From NCBI GenBank assembly GCA_030631415.1, contig DAOVLE010000160.1:1-12074 (forward strand): a stretch of DNA of 12,074 nt, read 5' to 3'. Position 1 is the first letter of the stretch. Each line of letters opens with the position of its first letter. The position numbers and the translations under genes are program-made. This DNA is from JAAEQG01 sp023133475 (GTDB lineage Bacteria > Planctomycetota > Phycisphaerae > UBA1845). A model generated the notes under the pieces. It ran no database searches, was not told the DNA's origin, and saw nothing but the letters and a program-made list of their open reading frames with translations. Positions 1 through 6,913 of this stretch are shown piece by piece.

Positions 1-37
1 GTACGGTGGCTTCCAGCCGGCAGGATGCCGGCGGTAC
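1..37. repeat. Intergenic hairpin repeat, GCCGGCA type
   Basis: A perfect 7-bp stem with a 3-nt loop lies at 16-32 (GCCGGCA, loop GGA, TGCCGGC), and GTAC tetranucleotides stand at both ends of the unit. The 7-3-7 architecture and the GGA loop match the GGCGGGT hairpins elsewhere in the window, although the stem sequence differs. There is no U-tract, so it is not an obvious intrinsic terminator. The gene upstream lies outside the window. Confidence 0.6.
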
Positions 38-133
38 AACAGGCTGGACGGGTTTACTGAATGTTTATGTCGGGTTTTGGCAGTGTGTTTATTGTCGGTT
101 CAACGCTAATTGCGATGACTCCCTACCTCTCAA

Positions 134-167
134 CTCTCTGCGGTCTCCGCGTGCTCCGCGGTGAAAT
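134..167. repeat. CTCTGCG-type short repeat unit
   Basis: The stretch has a degenerate 9-12-nt periodicity (CTCTGCGG, TCTCCGCG, GCTCCGCGG) ending in GTGAAAT. A related unit in the opposite orientation lies at 11964-11990 (GCAGAGACGCAGAGAGCGCAGAG). Both look like members of one dispersed intergenic repeat family. No coding function is apparent. Confidence 0.5.
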
Positions 168-172
168 ATCCG

Positions 173-240
173 GGTTAGCACTGGGGAACACGAATCGCGG
201 CAGGATTCGCGTCCCCCACCGCTAAAGCGATGGGCCACCC
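173..240 (-). repeat. Long imperfect hairpin repeat, copy 1
   Basis: The arms 173-195 and 205-227 are complementary at 17 of 23 positions. Bases 205-240 are an exact 36-nt inverted match to 9290-9325, inside the second copy of this element. The strand is set relative to the copy at 9290-9366. The element contains no ORF and sits upstream of the pdxJ promoter. It may be a mobile non-autonomous repeat or a structured intergenic element; the sequence alone does not decide. Confidence 0.7.
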
Positions 241-297
241 GCCTAATGCCACAAAATATGGCCACACCCGTGGAACCCGCCATACGAGCCTGTCGCG

Positions 298-325
298 TTT
301 ACACGCCCGGCGGCGGGCCTATAAT
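298..325 (+). promoter_or_regulatory. Probable sigma-70-type promoter of pdxJ
   Basis: TTTACA at 298-303 matches the -35 consensus TTGACA at 5 of 6 positions. It is followed by a 16-nt spacer and a perfect TATAAT at 320-325. Transcription would start near 332, giving a leader of about 30 nt before the pdxJ ATG. The position just upstream of the first gene of the pdxJ block supports the call. This is the strongest promoter match I see in the window. Confidence 0.7.
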
Positions 326-360
326 GGCGCTTCGGATTGTCGAATTTTGGGGAGCCCGCG

Positions 361-1095
361 ATGGCAGAATTAGGTGTCAACATCGACCACGTCGCCACGG
401 TGCGTCAGGCCCGGCGGACCGATGAGCCCGACCCGGTCTGGGCTGCCGTCGAGGCGGAACTGGGAGGTGCCTCCTGCATCACTTTCCACCTCCGCGAGGA
501 CCGCCGGCATATCAACGACCGGGACGCACGCCTGCTCAAACAGACGGTGGCCACCAAGCTGAACATGGAGATGGCCATCGCTCGGGAAATCGTCGATATC
601 GCCTGTGACATTGTTCCGGACCAGTGCTCGCTGGTTCCCGAACGCCGCGAGGAACTGACCACCGAAGGTGGGCTGGACGTGGCCCGCTACCGGGGGGAAC
701 TGACCACTGCGGTCAGCCGCCTGCGTGCCAAGGGGATCGTGGTAAGTGCCTTTATCGAGCCGGTCGAGGATCAAATTCGTGCCTCGGCGGAGGTGGGTTG
801 CGGAGCCGTCGAGCTGTGGACCGGGGGATACGCCCACGCGAAAACCACCGCGGAGATCACCGCCCGTCTCGACGATCTGCGGCGTGGGATCGAGTTGGGG
901 CGAAGTCTGGGCCTGGAGGTGCACGGTGGTCATGGGCTGACCTACCGCAATGTGGGCCCGGTGGCAGCGCTACCGGGGTTTTCGGAGTTTAACATCGGAC
1001 ATTCAATCGTAGCGCGGGCGCTCTTTGTCGGCATTCGCGCCGCGGTTCGAGAAATGAAGGATTTGTTGGAGCGGTATCGACCGCAGGAGAGCTAA
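361..1095 (+). CDS. pdxJ: Pyridoxine 5'-phosphate synthase PdxJ
   Basis: PdxJ condenses 3-amino-2-oxopropyl phosphate with 1-deoxy-D-xylulose 5-phosphate to form pyridoxine 5'-phosphate, the last ring-forming step of the DXP-dependent vitamin B6 pathway in the cytoplasm. The 244-residue length is close to E. coli PdxJ (243). Family motifs run in order: NIDHVATVRQAR (7-18), FHLREDRRHINDRD (42-55), LVPERREELTTEGGLD (91-106), VELWTGGYA (150-158), GGHGLTYRNV (about 189-198) and FNIGHSIVARA. His43, Arg45, Glu70, Glu151 and His191 align with the E. coli active-site residues at a constant offset of two. The ATG at 361 is chosen because GGGGAG stands six bases upstream and the product then begins MAELGVNIDH like the family; a TTG at 337 would add eight unlikely residues. 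It is the first gene of an apparent operon, with only three bases before the next ORF. Confidence 0.97.
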   Translation: MAELGVNIDHVATVRQARRTDEPDPVWAAVEAELGGASCITFHLREDRRHINDRDARLLKQTVATKLNMEMAIAREIVDIACDIVPDQCSLVPERREELTTEGGLDVARYRGELTTAVSRLRAKGIVVSAFIEPVEDQIRASAEVGCGAVELWTGGYAHAKTTAEITARLDDLRRGIELGRSLGLEVHGGHGLTYRNVGPVAALPGFSEFNIGHSIVARALFVGIRAAVREMKDLLERYRPQES

Positions 1096-1098
1096 ACG

Positions 1099-2472
1099 AT
1101 GAGAAAGATTGGGTTGGCTGGTTTGGTGGTGGTGGTGATGTTGGCAGCGGTGCCTCGGGTTCAGGCTGAGTTTGCCCTCGGCGATCAGGACCGGGTGGCG
1201 TTCTTCGGCAACAAGGTGTTGACAAGACCCGACATGCCCATGGCGGTGGAGACTTTCCTGCGCATCCGCTACCCGGAGTTGAAAGCGCGTTTCCGCACGT
1301 ATGGCAAACATGAGGCGGCGATTCTCAAAGGTGCCGTCGAACGGTTCGACAAACTGGTGGCGACCACCAAGCCCACGGTCGTGGTGCTGTGCTTCGGCAC
1401 CGATGACATTCCGCAGCATGAGTTAAACGAGAGCCACTTCAAGCGTTTTCAGGGCGACTTCGCCGCACTGGTGGAGCACGTCAAGAAGAGCGCAGCACAC
1501 GTATATGTCATGACCCCGCTGTTCCCTGAGGTGAGCAAGAAGGACCAACTGCGAAAGATCCAGTATGACCAGACCATGAGCAAGTATGCCGAAGCCATGC
1601 GGACAGTCGCAAACGAAAAAGGGGCAAAGCTGATCGACTGGTTCGCCGCCTCGGAGGCATACTGCAAAGCCCACTCGGGCAACCGGCGTCTGGCGATTAC
1701 CAAAGATGGTGTCAAACCGTCCACCCTGGGTTACAACATCGGCTCGACGGAGATCCTCGATGCCTTTGGGGCTGATCCGCTCAAGGTCAAGATCACCGCG
1801 AACTGGACAGGCAAGTTGGCTTCCGCCTCCATGGGCAAGGCGGTTGTCACCAAGGTCGGCGAGGACAAGATCAAGCTCGAACTTACCGGTGTGCCGATCC
1901 CCTGGGTGGTTCCGGACCGCGGGATCATCACGGGAGCGGATTGGCCTGGGTCCAAGTACCAGAGCTTTGTTCTCCAAATCCCCGACGCCCCCAAGGGTGG
2001 GATTATCGTCAGCGAACCGAACGACAAGAACGCCCTGCCGTACCTTTCGCAACAGTTGCTCGAGGGTGCGGACATGAGCTTTGTAGGCCCACTGACCAAA
2101 CGCAGTGAGGTGACCGGTCTGGCGACCTGGATAAAGGCGAAGTGCCAGGCTGTCCGCCGTCACCAGGATTTCATGCGCAAGCCTATTCCCGAGCCGGAGT
2201 ACAAGCAGTCATACGAGACCTATTATCTGGGTCTGGAACAGTATGCCGATGCCACCGACCGGATCGTTGCCCGCCAGCCGCGGACCATGACCGTCACTTT
2301 GGAACTCTACAAGGTGCCGCTTCCACCCGGTGGTGCCGTAGACAAGGACAAGGGCAAAGGCACAAGAATGGAACCGAGACACCCCAAAGGCAAGCTTAGC
2401 CCTCGATCGAAGCACTCGAGGAAGAGCATTCAGCCGCGCAAGCTGCCGGCCAAGGAAAAACCGACGGAATAG
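1099..2472 (+). CDS. Exported SGNH/GDSL-fold protein with degenerate catalytic motifs
   Basis: This 457-residue protein begins with a clear signal peptide (positively charged MRK, hydrophobic core 5-18, likely cleavage after the VQA ending at residue 23), so it should leave the cytoplasm. Residues 31-210 follow the SGNH hydrolase block order: DRVAFFGNK (block I, normally GDS), RYPELKARFRTYG (block II region), VVLCFGTDD (block III, normally GxND) and TKDGVKPSTLGYN (block V, normally DGVHPS). The usual nucleophile Ser is Lys39, the Asn is Asp102 and the catalytic His is Lys206, so hydrolase activity by the standard mechanism is doubtful. Residues about 220-410 form an unrecognised domain, and the last 40 residues are rich in Lys, Arg and Pro. 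The ATG at 1099 follows the pdxJ stop by three bases, with CAGGAGAG at 1085-1091 as ribosome binding site. It may be a binding protein or pseudoenzyme of the cell envelope; the role is unknown. Confidence 0.72.
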   Translation: MRKIGLAGLVVVVMLAAVPRVQAEFALGDQDRVAFFGNKVLTRPDMPMAVETFLRIRYPELKARFRTYGKHEAAILKGAVERFDKLVATTKPTVVVLCFGTDDIPQHELNESHFKRFQGDFAALVEHVKKSAAHVYVMTPLFPEVSKKDQLRKIQYDQTMSKYAEAMRTVANEKGAKLIDWFAASEAYCKAHSGNRRLAITKDGVKPSTLGYNIGSTEILDAFGADPLKVKITANWTGKLASASMGKAVVTKVGEDKIKLELTGVPIPWVVPDRGIITGADWPGSKYQSFVLQIPDAPKGGIIVSEPNDKNALPYLSQQLLEGADMSFVGPLTKRSEVTGLATWIKAKCQAVRRHQDFMRKPIPEPEYKQSYETYYLGLEQYADATDRIVARQPRTMTVTLELYKVPLPPGGAVDKDKGKGTRMEPRHPKGKLSPRSKHSRKSIQPRKLPAKEKPTE

Positions 2473-2535
2473 CGCCGGCGGCACCTGGGGAAAGCACGTA
2501 GGGTGCGTGGGCAAACGAAAGGCAAGGAAACCGCA

Positions 2536-3531
2536 ATGGCAGTGGAGCCGGCGCGACTCTATCGGCAACTCCATCTCAGCGATCGGCTGATAGTGCTGGT
2601 CGCCTGGGGGTTGGCCATTGCGATTCACTTCGCCATCGGTTGGCGTGTGATGCAGCCGCTGGACCCGCAAGGGGCGGTCAGCATGTTGAGCGTCCGTCAT
2701 CCGATGCTGATGATGGCCCAGATGGCGGCGCTGAGTGTGGTGGTGGCGATGCTGACCACTCTGCTTATTGGGCGCAAGCTGGCTGACGCGGGGGGCTTTG
2801 CGGTCTGTGTGGGTATTGCGGTGGCCAATCTGCGAGGCGGCACCTTCGAGGCGATCCTCATTGACATGTCCGGTTCGGGGCTTGCGACAGCTCCCGGCGT
2901 AGGGTTTACTTTTCTGTTTGAAGCGTTGGTCTGGTTTGCCGTCGTGGTGTTGGCCATGGTGGCTTCGGGCTTTGTGTTGCGGTGGTGTTTCGGTGGCGAG
3001 GATGAGGATGGGGCTTGCGGGCTTTCGAGTATGGCGGTGGCGGAGATGCCGTGGGTATCGAAGGTGCTGCAGGTGGGCGACGATGACGGGTTGGCAGCGA
3101 GCTTTCGCCGCGGGGGGCGGCACACACTCTTCACCGCCGTAAGTGCGTTTGTTCTGATAGGGCTGCTTTCAGCGGTGACCCCTGCGCGGGCCATCACGCA
3201 CGGGCAGGTTTACTTCTCGATACTCGTTGCCTTCTATATTGCGGGGTATTTCGCTCACGGTAAATTCCCCCAACGGACCGCGTTGTGGACCTGCCTGGCG
3301 GTTCCGCTGGTGGCGGTGGCTGCCTATCTGTGGGCCATGCTGATAGGCCCAGGCAAAACCACGGGGTTGCCAAGCACTATTCCGCACAGCGTGTACTTGC
3401 GGGCTCTTCCACTCGAATATGTCACCCTGGGCACCATCGGCTCGATGATCGCATTCTGGTGGACACGGCAAAACTACGCCGCTCGTTTACTTGACCGCCG
3501 GAAGCCACGCAATACCAAAAAACAGATGTAG
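2536..3531 (+). CDS. Unrecognised multi-pass membrane protein
   Basis: I do not recognise a family. The 331-residue product has about seven or eight hydrophobic segments: roughly 18-36, 56-79, 86-98 (short), 125-152, 199-217, 228-245, 253-275 and 297-313. A polar loop at about 153-198 starts with an acidic GGEDEDG stretch and separates the two groups of membrane segments. The C-terminus is short and basic (RKPRNTKKQM). The ATG at 2536 is preferred because AAGGAAA lies at 2524-2530; a GTG at 2503 would add eleven polar residues with a poorer ribosome site. It follows the SGNH gene by 63 bases on the same strand and is probably cotranscribed with it. Its TAG stop (3529-3531) falls inside the GTAGGGCGGGT repeat that begins at 3528, so the repeat appears to supply the end of the gene. 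Confidence 0.75.
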   Translation: MAVEPARLYRQLHLSDRLIVLVAWGLAIAIHFAIGWRVMQPLDPQGAVSMLSVRHPMLMMAQMAALSVVVAMLTTLLIGRKLADAGGFAVCVGIAVANLRGGTFEAILIDMSGSGLATAPGVGFTFLFEALVWFAVVVLAMVASGFVLRWCFGGEDEDGACGLSSMAVAEMPWVSKVLQVGDDDGLAASFRRGGRHTLFTAVSAFVLIGLLSAVTPARAITHGQVYFSILVAFYIAGYFAHGKFPQRTALWTCLAVPLVAVAAYLWAMLIGPGKTTGLPSTIPHSVYLRALPLEYVTLGTIGSMIAFWWTRQNYAARLLDRRKPRNTKKQM

Positions 3532-3548
3532 GGCGGGTTTCACCCGCC
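3528..3548 (+). repeat. GGCGGGT hairpin repeat, copy 1; possible terminator
   Basis: A perfect 7-bp stem (GGCGGGT 3532-3538, loop TTC, ACCCGCC 3542-3548) follows GTAG and overlaps the stop codon of the membrane protein gene. TTCCTT follows, which is only a weak U-tract. It belongs to a family of five copies in this window (3532, 3657, 10611, 11817, 11849). It could help end transcription of the pdxJ block, but a repeat function is better supported. Confidence 0.7.
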
Positions 3549-3575
3549 TTCCTTGCTGAATCAGTGCAGCTTCCT

Positions 3576-3616
3576 GTAGGGTGGGTTGAGCTTCGCGGAG
3601 CGAAGCGGAACCCACC
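3576..3616. repeat. GTAGGGTGGGTT hairpin repeat
   Basis: The outer arms GGTGGGTT (3580-3587) and AACCCACC (3609-3616) enclose an inner stem GCTTCG (3590-3595) and CGAAGC (3601-3606). The outer pairing is interrupted by two-base mismatches next to the inner stem. This is a relative of the GGCGGGT repeats and lies between copies 1 and 2. No ORF is present. Confidence 0.65.
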
Positions 3617-3652
3617 GCACCGGTTGGTGGGTTCCACCTGACCTACGAGGCT

Positions 3653-3677
3653 GTAGGGCGGGTGGAACCCGCCTTAC
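3653..3677 (+). repeat. GGCGGGT hairpin repeat, copy 2
   Basis: GTAG is followed by GGCGGGT (3657-3663), loop GGA and ACCCGCC (3667-3673), a perfect 7-bp stem. It has the same orientation as the copy at 3528. Together the three units occupy most of 3528-3677, the first half of the 360-base gap before cheA. Confidence 0.7.
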
Positions 3678-3710
3678 ATCTGCGGAGCCGGGGTGTTCTG
3701 ACTTCTCATA

Positions 3711-3738
3711 TTAAGCCTCACCCTTCACAAACCGATAC
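3711..3738 (+). promoter_or_regulatory. Candidate sigma-28 (flagellar-type) promoter before cheA
   Basis: TTAAGCCT (3711-3718), a 12-nt gap and ACCGATAC (3731-3738) resemble the FliA consensus TAAAGTTT, 11 nt, GCCGATAA, at 5 of 8 and 6 of 8 positions with the spacer one base long. The site lies in the repeat-free part of the gap upstream of cheA, leaving a leader of roughly 145 nt. Chemotaxis operons are often under this sigma factor. The match is partial and could be chance. Confidence 0.33.
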
Positions 3739-3874
3739 AAAAGCAGACGCCGCATTTATCAGTAGCTCGTCAATGTGAGCCCAGACCAAGGCAAATGAAC
3801 CTTGACTTGGTGGTGGGAGCGGAAGAAGCCGTGCAAGGTTGGTCGGGGAATCCACCGATCAAGCGAGGAAAAAC

Positions 3875-3895
3875 ATGAGGATCAAAAAGCGATGA
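3875..3895 (+). other. Possible six-codon minicistron overlapping the cheA start
   Basis: ATG at 3875 opens a frame reading MRIKKR and stopping at TGA 3893-3895. The stop overlaps the cheA ATG (3892-3894) as ATGA. GAGG at 3865-3868 stands six bases before this ATG, a better-placed ribosome site than cheA itself has (GAGG at 3877-3880, eleven bases from its ATG). This arrangement would allow termination-reinitiation coupling. Whether it is translated is unknown. Confidence 0.3.
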
Positions 3896-6357
3896 GCAAC
3901 GAGACCGAGGCGAACCACGATATCCAGGTGTTTGTCCGGCAGTTATCGGAAGCCGCTGACAAACTCCTTAAGGACGATCTGAGCACTCTTGCAAAAATGC
4001 ACGGTTGGTGCGAGCAACTGAGTGAAGCCACCAACCCCCAGGCATCACAACCCTCTCCCACAATGCACGCTATAGCCGCCTCCCTGGCTCAAAACCTCGA
4101 AGCCCTCATTCTGGGGGATGCGCAGGACCTGGACCAGACCGTGGCTGACGTTGTCACAATGATCGCCGAACTGGCTGACCCGGCGTCTACGTCGCCGTCT
4201 GCCCAATCCGCGTCAACCACCGAGAGCGTCGACCAGAGCGATGCCGAGGTGGCAGCCAGACTGGCTGATGTCTTCGATGAGGAGCCAAGGCCAGTTGCCG
4301 AAGCGTCCGGGTCAGACGGGGCGACCACGCCGGTTGAAGCTGCAACCAGTGTGCCACCCTACGAATCCCAACCACTGGTGATTGGCGAAAAGGAGGCGGA
4401 ATTCGTTGCCGGATTCGTGGAAGAAGCCCGTGAGCATATCGAGGCGATCGAGGTCGCCGTGCTCGATGTGGAGAAATCGTCCGATGGTTCCGCCAAGATC
4501 GACGACCTCTTCCGCCCGTTCCATACTATTAAGGGGATGGCAGGATTTTTGAACCTGCGTGACGTAAACTGCCTGGCCCACGAGGTGGAGACGTTACTTG
4601 ACCAGGGGCGCAAAGGTCAGCGTCAGATTACCTCGGACCTTATCGACCTGATCTTCGAGACGGTGGACATCCTCAAGGTGCAGATCGAGTCGATTGCCGG
4701 CTATTTGACCAATCCCGAGGGGAATACCGTTCCTCAGCCTCCAGTGGGCAGGTTTATCGACAAGCTGCGGGCAGTGGCGGCGGGGCGTAGTGTGTGCGGT
4801 GTCGGCTTGTCTGATGGTTCGCCCGACCCCGAGGCGCCCCCTGCCGAGACCGCCGACGCGCCTACTGCCGAAGCATCTACTGCCGGCGCGCCGGTGGCCG
4901 GCGCCGAGCTAACAGCAGACGATCAGTCCCGCGACCGTAAGGGAGCATCCCCAACACAACCCCAGGTCGCCCAACAAACCTCGGAGGCAAGTTCCGGGGC
5001 GTCTTTGGGCACCGCGCCCGCCTCGGGGCCTGCCGCAACCGGCAGTCGTCCTGCCGCAAGCGACCAGTCGGTTCGCATCGAGACCGCGAAGTTGGATGCG
5101 TTGGTGGACATGGTCGGAGAGTTGGTCATCGCCCAGACCCTGGTGGAAGCCAATTCCAAGATCGCCGAGGACCCGAAGCTAAGCAAGGACTCCGGGCAGG
5201 TGGCCAAGATCGTCCGCGACGTGCAGGAAGTGGCGATGGCCATGCGAATGGTCCCCATCGGGCCAACCTTCCAGCGGATGGCTCGTTTGGTCCGAGACGT
5301 CTCGCGCAAGGCCGACAAGAAGGTGGAACTGATCATTTCCGGTGAAGACACCGAACTGGACAAGAACGTCACTCAACAGATCGGCGACCCCCTGGTGCAC
5401 ATGGTGCGCAACGCGGTGGACCACGGAATCGAGTTGCCCCAGGATCGTATAGCCGCCGGTAAGAGCGAGGTCGGTCATGTTCACCTCAGCGCCGCCCACC
5501 AGGGCGGCAACATCGTCATTCAGATTCAGGACGACGGCAAAGGGCTCGATCCCGAGAAGCTGATCGCCAAAGGTATTGAGAAGGGCATCGTCCAACCCGG
5601 CGAAGAACTGACCGACGAGCAGGCATATTCGCTTATATTCGCTCCGGGCTTCTCCACCGCCGCCCAGGTCACCGACATCTCCGGGCGAGGGGTGGGCATG
5701 GACGTGGTCAAGCGGAACATCGAACAACTGCGCGGGCGAACCGAGATAGCCTCGGGGAAAGGGCGCGGAAGCACCTTCTCCATCTGTCTGCCTCTGACGT
5801 TAGCCATTATTGACGGCATGGTCGTTCGGGTCGGCGGCGAGCGGTTCATCTTCCCGACGATAACCATCGAACAGGCTCTACGCCCACGGCCGGAACAGAT
5901 CACCACCGTGCAACAGAAGGGTGAGGTGGTGAAGGTTCGAGGCCGGCTGATCCCATTGATCCAACTGGGAGAGCTGTTCGGGCTGAGCGACCACATCGAC
6001 CCCTGCCAGGCCATGGTGGTTATCGCCCACAATGATGGGCGTCAGATCGGGGTGGTGGTCGAGGAACTCCTGGGTCAGCAACAGGTGGTGATCAAAACTC
6101 TGGGAGAGCGTTTCGAATCTCTGCGTGGTGTTTCCGGAGCCGCCATTCTCGGTGACGGGCGTGTGGGGCTCATCCTGGAGATGTCGGGGATCACTGCGGC
6201 GTTCAACGAACGACATCTCTCGTCCAAGGTAACCCCTACAAGATCGCGGATGAAACCGCCCCCGCGGGCGAACCAGGATCGGGAGGAAGAAACATCGGTG
6301 GCACCAACGTCCCCACCAGTGACAGATGAGCGTTTGACCCCAGTGATGACATGTTAG
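3892..6357 (+). CDS. cheA: Chemotaxis histidine kinase CheA
   Basis: CheA autophosphorylates in receptor-CheW complexes and passes phosphate to CheY and CheB. The 821-residue product has, in order: a mostly helical N-terminal region (1-100); an acidic, Ala-rich linker; an HPt domain with phosphoacceptor His211 in HTIKGMAGFL; a long low-complexity Ala/Pro/Thr linker (about 335-392); the dimerisation domain starting VRIETAKLDALVDMVGELVI (from 394); the ATPase domain with N box HMVRNAVDHG (503-512), G1 DDGKG (547-551), GFSTA, and G2 GRGVGMD (598-604); and a CheW-like domain from about 640 (IDGMVVRVGGERFIFP). A CheY-binding P2 domain is not evident; low-complexity sequence stands in its place. 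A basic, Pro-rich tail ends the protein. The ATG at 3892 is chosen because family-like sequence begins there; the TTG at 3802 would add 30 residues of Trp- and Lys-rich sequence unlike CheA. It heads the chemotaxis block and is followed by cheW after 12 bases. Confidence 0.96.
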   Translation: MSNETEANHDIQVFVRQLSEAADKLLKDDLSTLAKMHGWCEQLSEATNPQASQPSPTMHAIAASLAQNLEALILGDAQDLDQTVADVVTMIAELADPASTSPSAQSASTTESVDQSDAEVAARLADVFDEEPRPVAEASGSDGATTPVEAATSVPPYESQPLVIGEKEAEFVAGFVEEAREHIEAIEVAVLDVEKSSDGSAKIDDLFRPFHTIKGMAGFLNLRDVNCLAHEVETLLDQGRKGQRQITSDLIDLIFETVDILKVQIESIAGYLTNPEGNTVPQPPVGRFIDKLRAVAAGRSVCGVGLSDGSPDPEAPPAETADAPTAEASTAGAPVAGAELTADDQSRDRKGASPTQPQVAQQTSEASSGASLGTAPASGPAATGSRPAASDQSVRIETAKLDALVDMVGELVIAQTLVEANSKIAEDPKLSKDSGQVAKIVRDVQEVAMAMRMVPIGPTFQRMARLVRDVSRKADKKVELIISGEDTELDKNVTQQIGDPLVHMVRNAVDHGIELPQDRIAAGKSEVGHVHLSAAHQGGNIVIQIQDDGKGLDPEKLIAKGIEKGIVQPGEELTDEQAYSLIFAPGFSTAAQVTDISGRGVGMDVVKRNIEQLRGRTEIASGKGRGSTFSICLPLTLAIIDGMVVRVGGERFIFPTITIEQALRPRPEQITTVQQKGEVVKVRGRLIPLIQLGELFGLSDHIDPCQAMVVIAHNDGRQIGVVVEELLGQQQVVIKTLGERFESLRGVSGAAILGDGRVGLILEMSGITAAFNERHLSSKVTPTRSRMKPPPRANQDREEETSVAPTSPPVTDERLTPVMTC

Positions 6358-6369
6358 GAGATCAGTTTC

Positions 6370-6879
6370 ATGGAAACGGTTGCAGAAATTACTGAACAGG
6401 AAACCAGAGCCGAAACCACCAGGGACATCGGTGGGAAGTACCTGACGTTTCACCTCAACAACGAAGAGTACGGTCTGGAGATTCTGAAGGTCCGCGAGAT
6501 CATCGGGATCATGGACATCACCAAAGTCCCGCAGACTCCCGAGTTTGTCGAGGGGGTGATCAATCTGCGCGGCAAGGTGATTCCGGTGATCGACCTGCGT
6601 GCCAGGTTTGGGTTGGAGCGAACCGAGTACAACGAGGAGACTTGCATAATCGTCGTCGATGTCGGGATGCTCATGGGAATTATCGTGGACACGGTTCAGG
6701 AAGTGCACGATATCCCGGATTCAAACATCGAGCCTCCCCCACAACTCGGGGCGGTTGTGGATATGAATTTTATCTTGGGGATGGGCAAGGTTAATGACGA
6801 TGTCAAGATATTGCTGGACATCGACAAAGTGCTGAACTCCGACGAACTTGTGCAATTGCAGCACGCTGCCGGAGAGTGA
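6370..6879 (+). CDS. cheW: Chemotaxis coupling protein CheW
   Basis: CheW links receptor signalling domains to the CheA kinase in the cytoplasmic array. The 169-residue product is close to the usual length and has the family core: YLTFHLNNEEYGLEILKVREI (about 24-44), the hallmark VEGVINLRGKVIPVIDLR (about 60-77), and LMGIIVDTVQEV. About 20 charged residues (ETVAEITEQETRAETT) precede the core. The ATG at 6370 is preceded by AGGAG (6356-6360, nine bases away), which overlaps the TAG stop of cheA, so the two genes are tightly linked and probably translationally coupled. The next gene, cheD, begins after a 34-base gap. Confidence 0.96.
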   Translation: METVAEITEQETRAETTRDIGGKYLTFHLNNEEYGLEILKVREIIGIMDITKVPQTPEFVEGVINLRGKVIPVIDLRARFGLERTEYNEETCIIVVDVGMLMGIIVDTVQEVHDIPDSNIEPPPQLGAVVDMNFILGMGKVNDDVKILLDIDKVLNSDELVQLQHAAGE

Positions 6880-6913
6880 ATATTCAGTAAACTAACAACT
6901 GGCTGGTGCTTAC

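Noticed and set aside
1423..2163. Minus-strand open frame of 246 codons opposite the SGNH gene
   Set aside because: There is no ribosome site or family motif, and the plus-strand frame has a signal peptide and SGNH blocks.
2209..3123. Long minus-strand open frame of 304 codons across the SGNH and membrane protein genes
   Set aside because: It is antisense to two well-supported genes, its product is rich in His, Pro and Arg with no family motif, and long antisense frames are expected in GC-rich DNA.
3739..3874. Possible riboswitch in the cheA leader, such as a cyclic-di-GMP sensor
   Set aside because: I looked for the conserved GEMM-type segments and did not find them; only weak local pairing is visible.
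3802..3891. Upstream TTG start that would lengthen CheA by 30 residues
   Set aside because: The added sequence (Trp-rich, then Lys-rich) does not resemble CheA, no good ribosome site precedes the TTG, and a family-like start with ATG lies at 3892.
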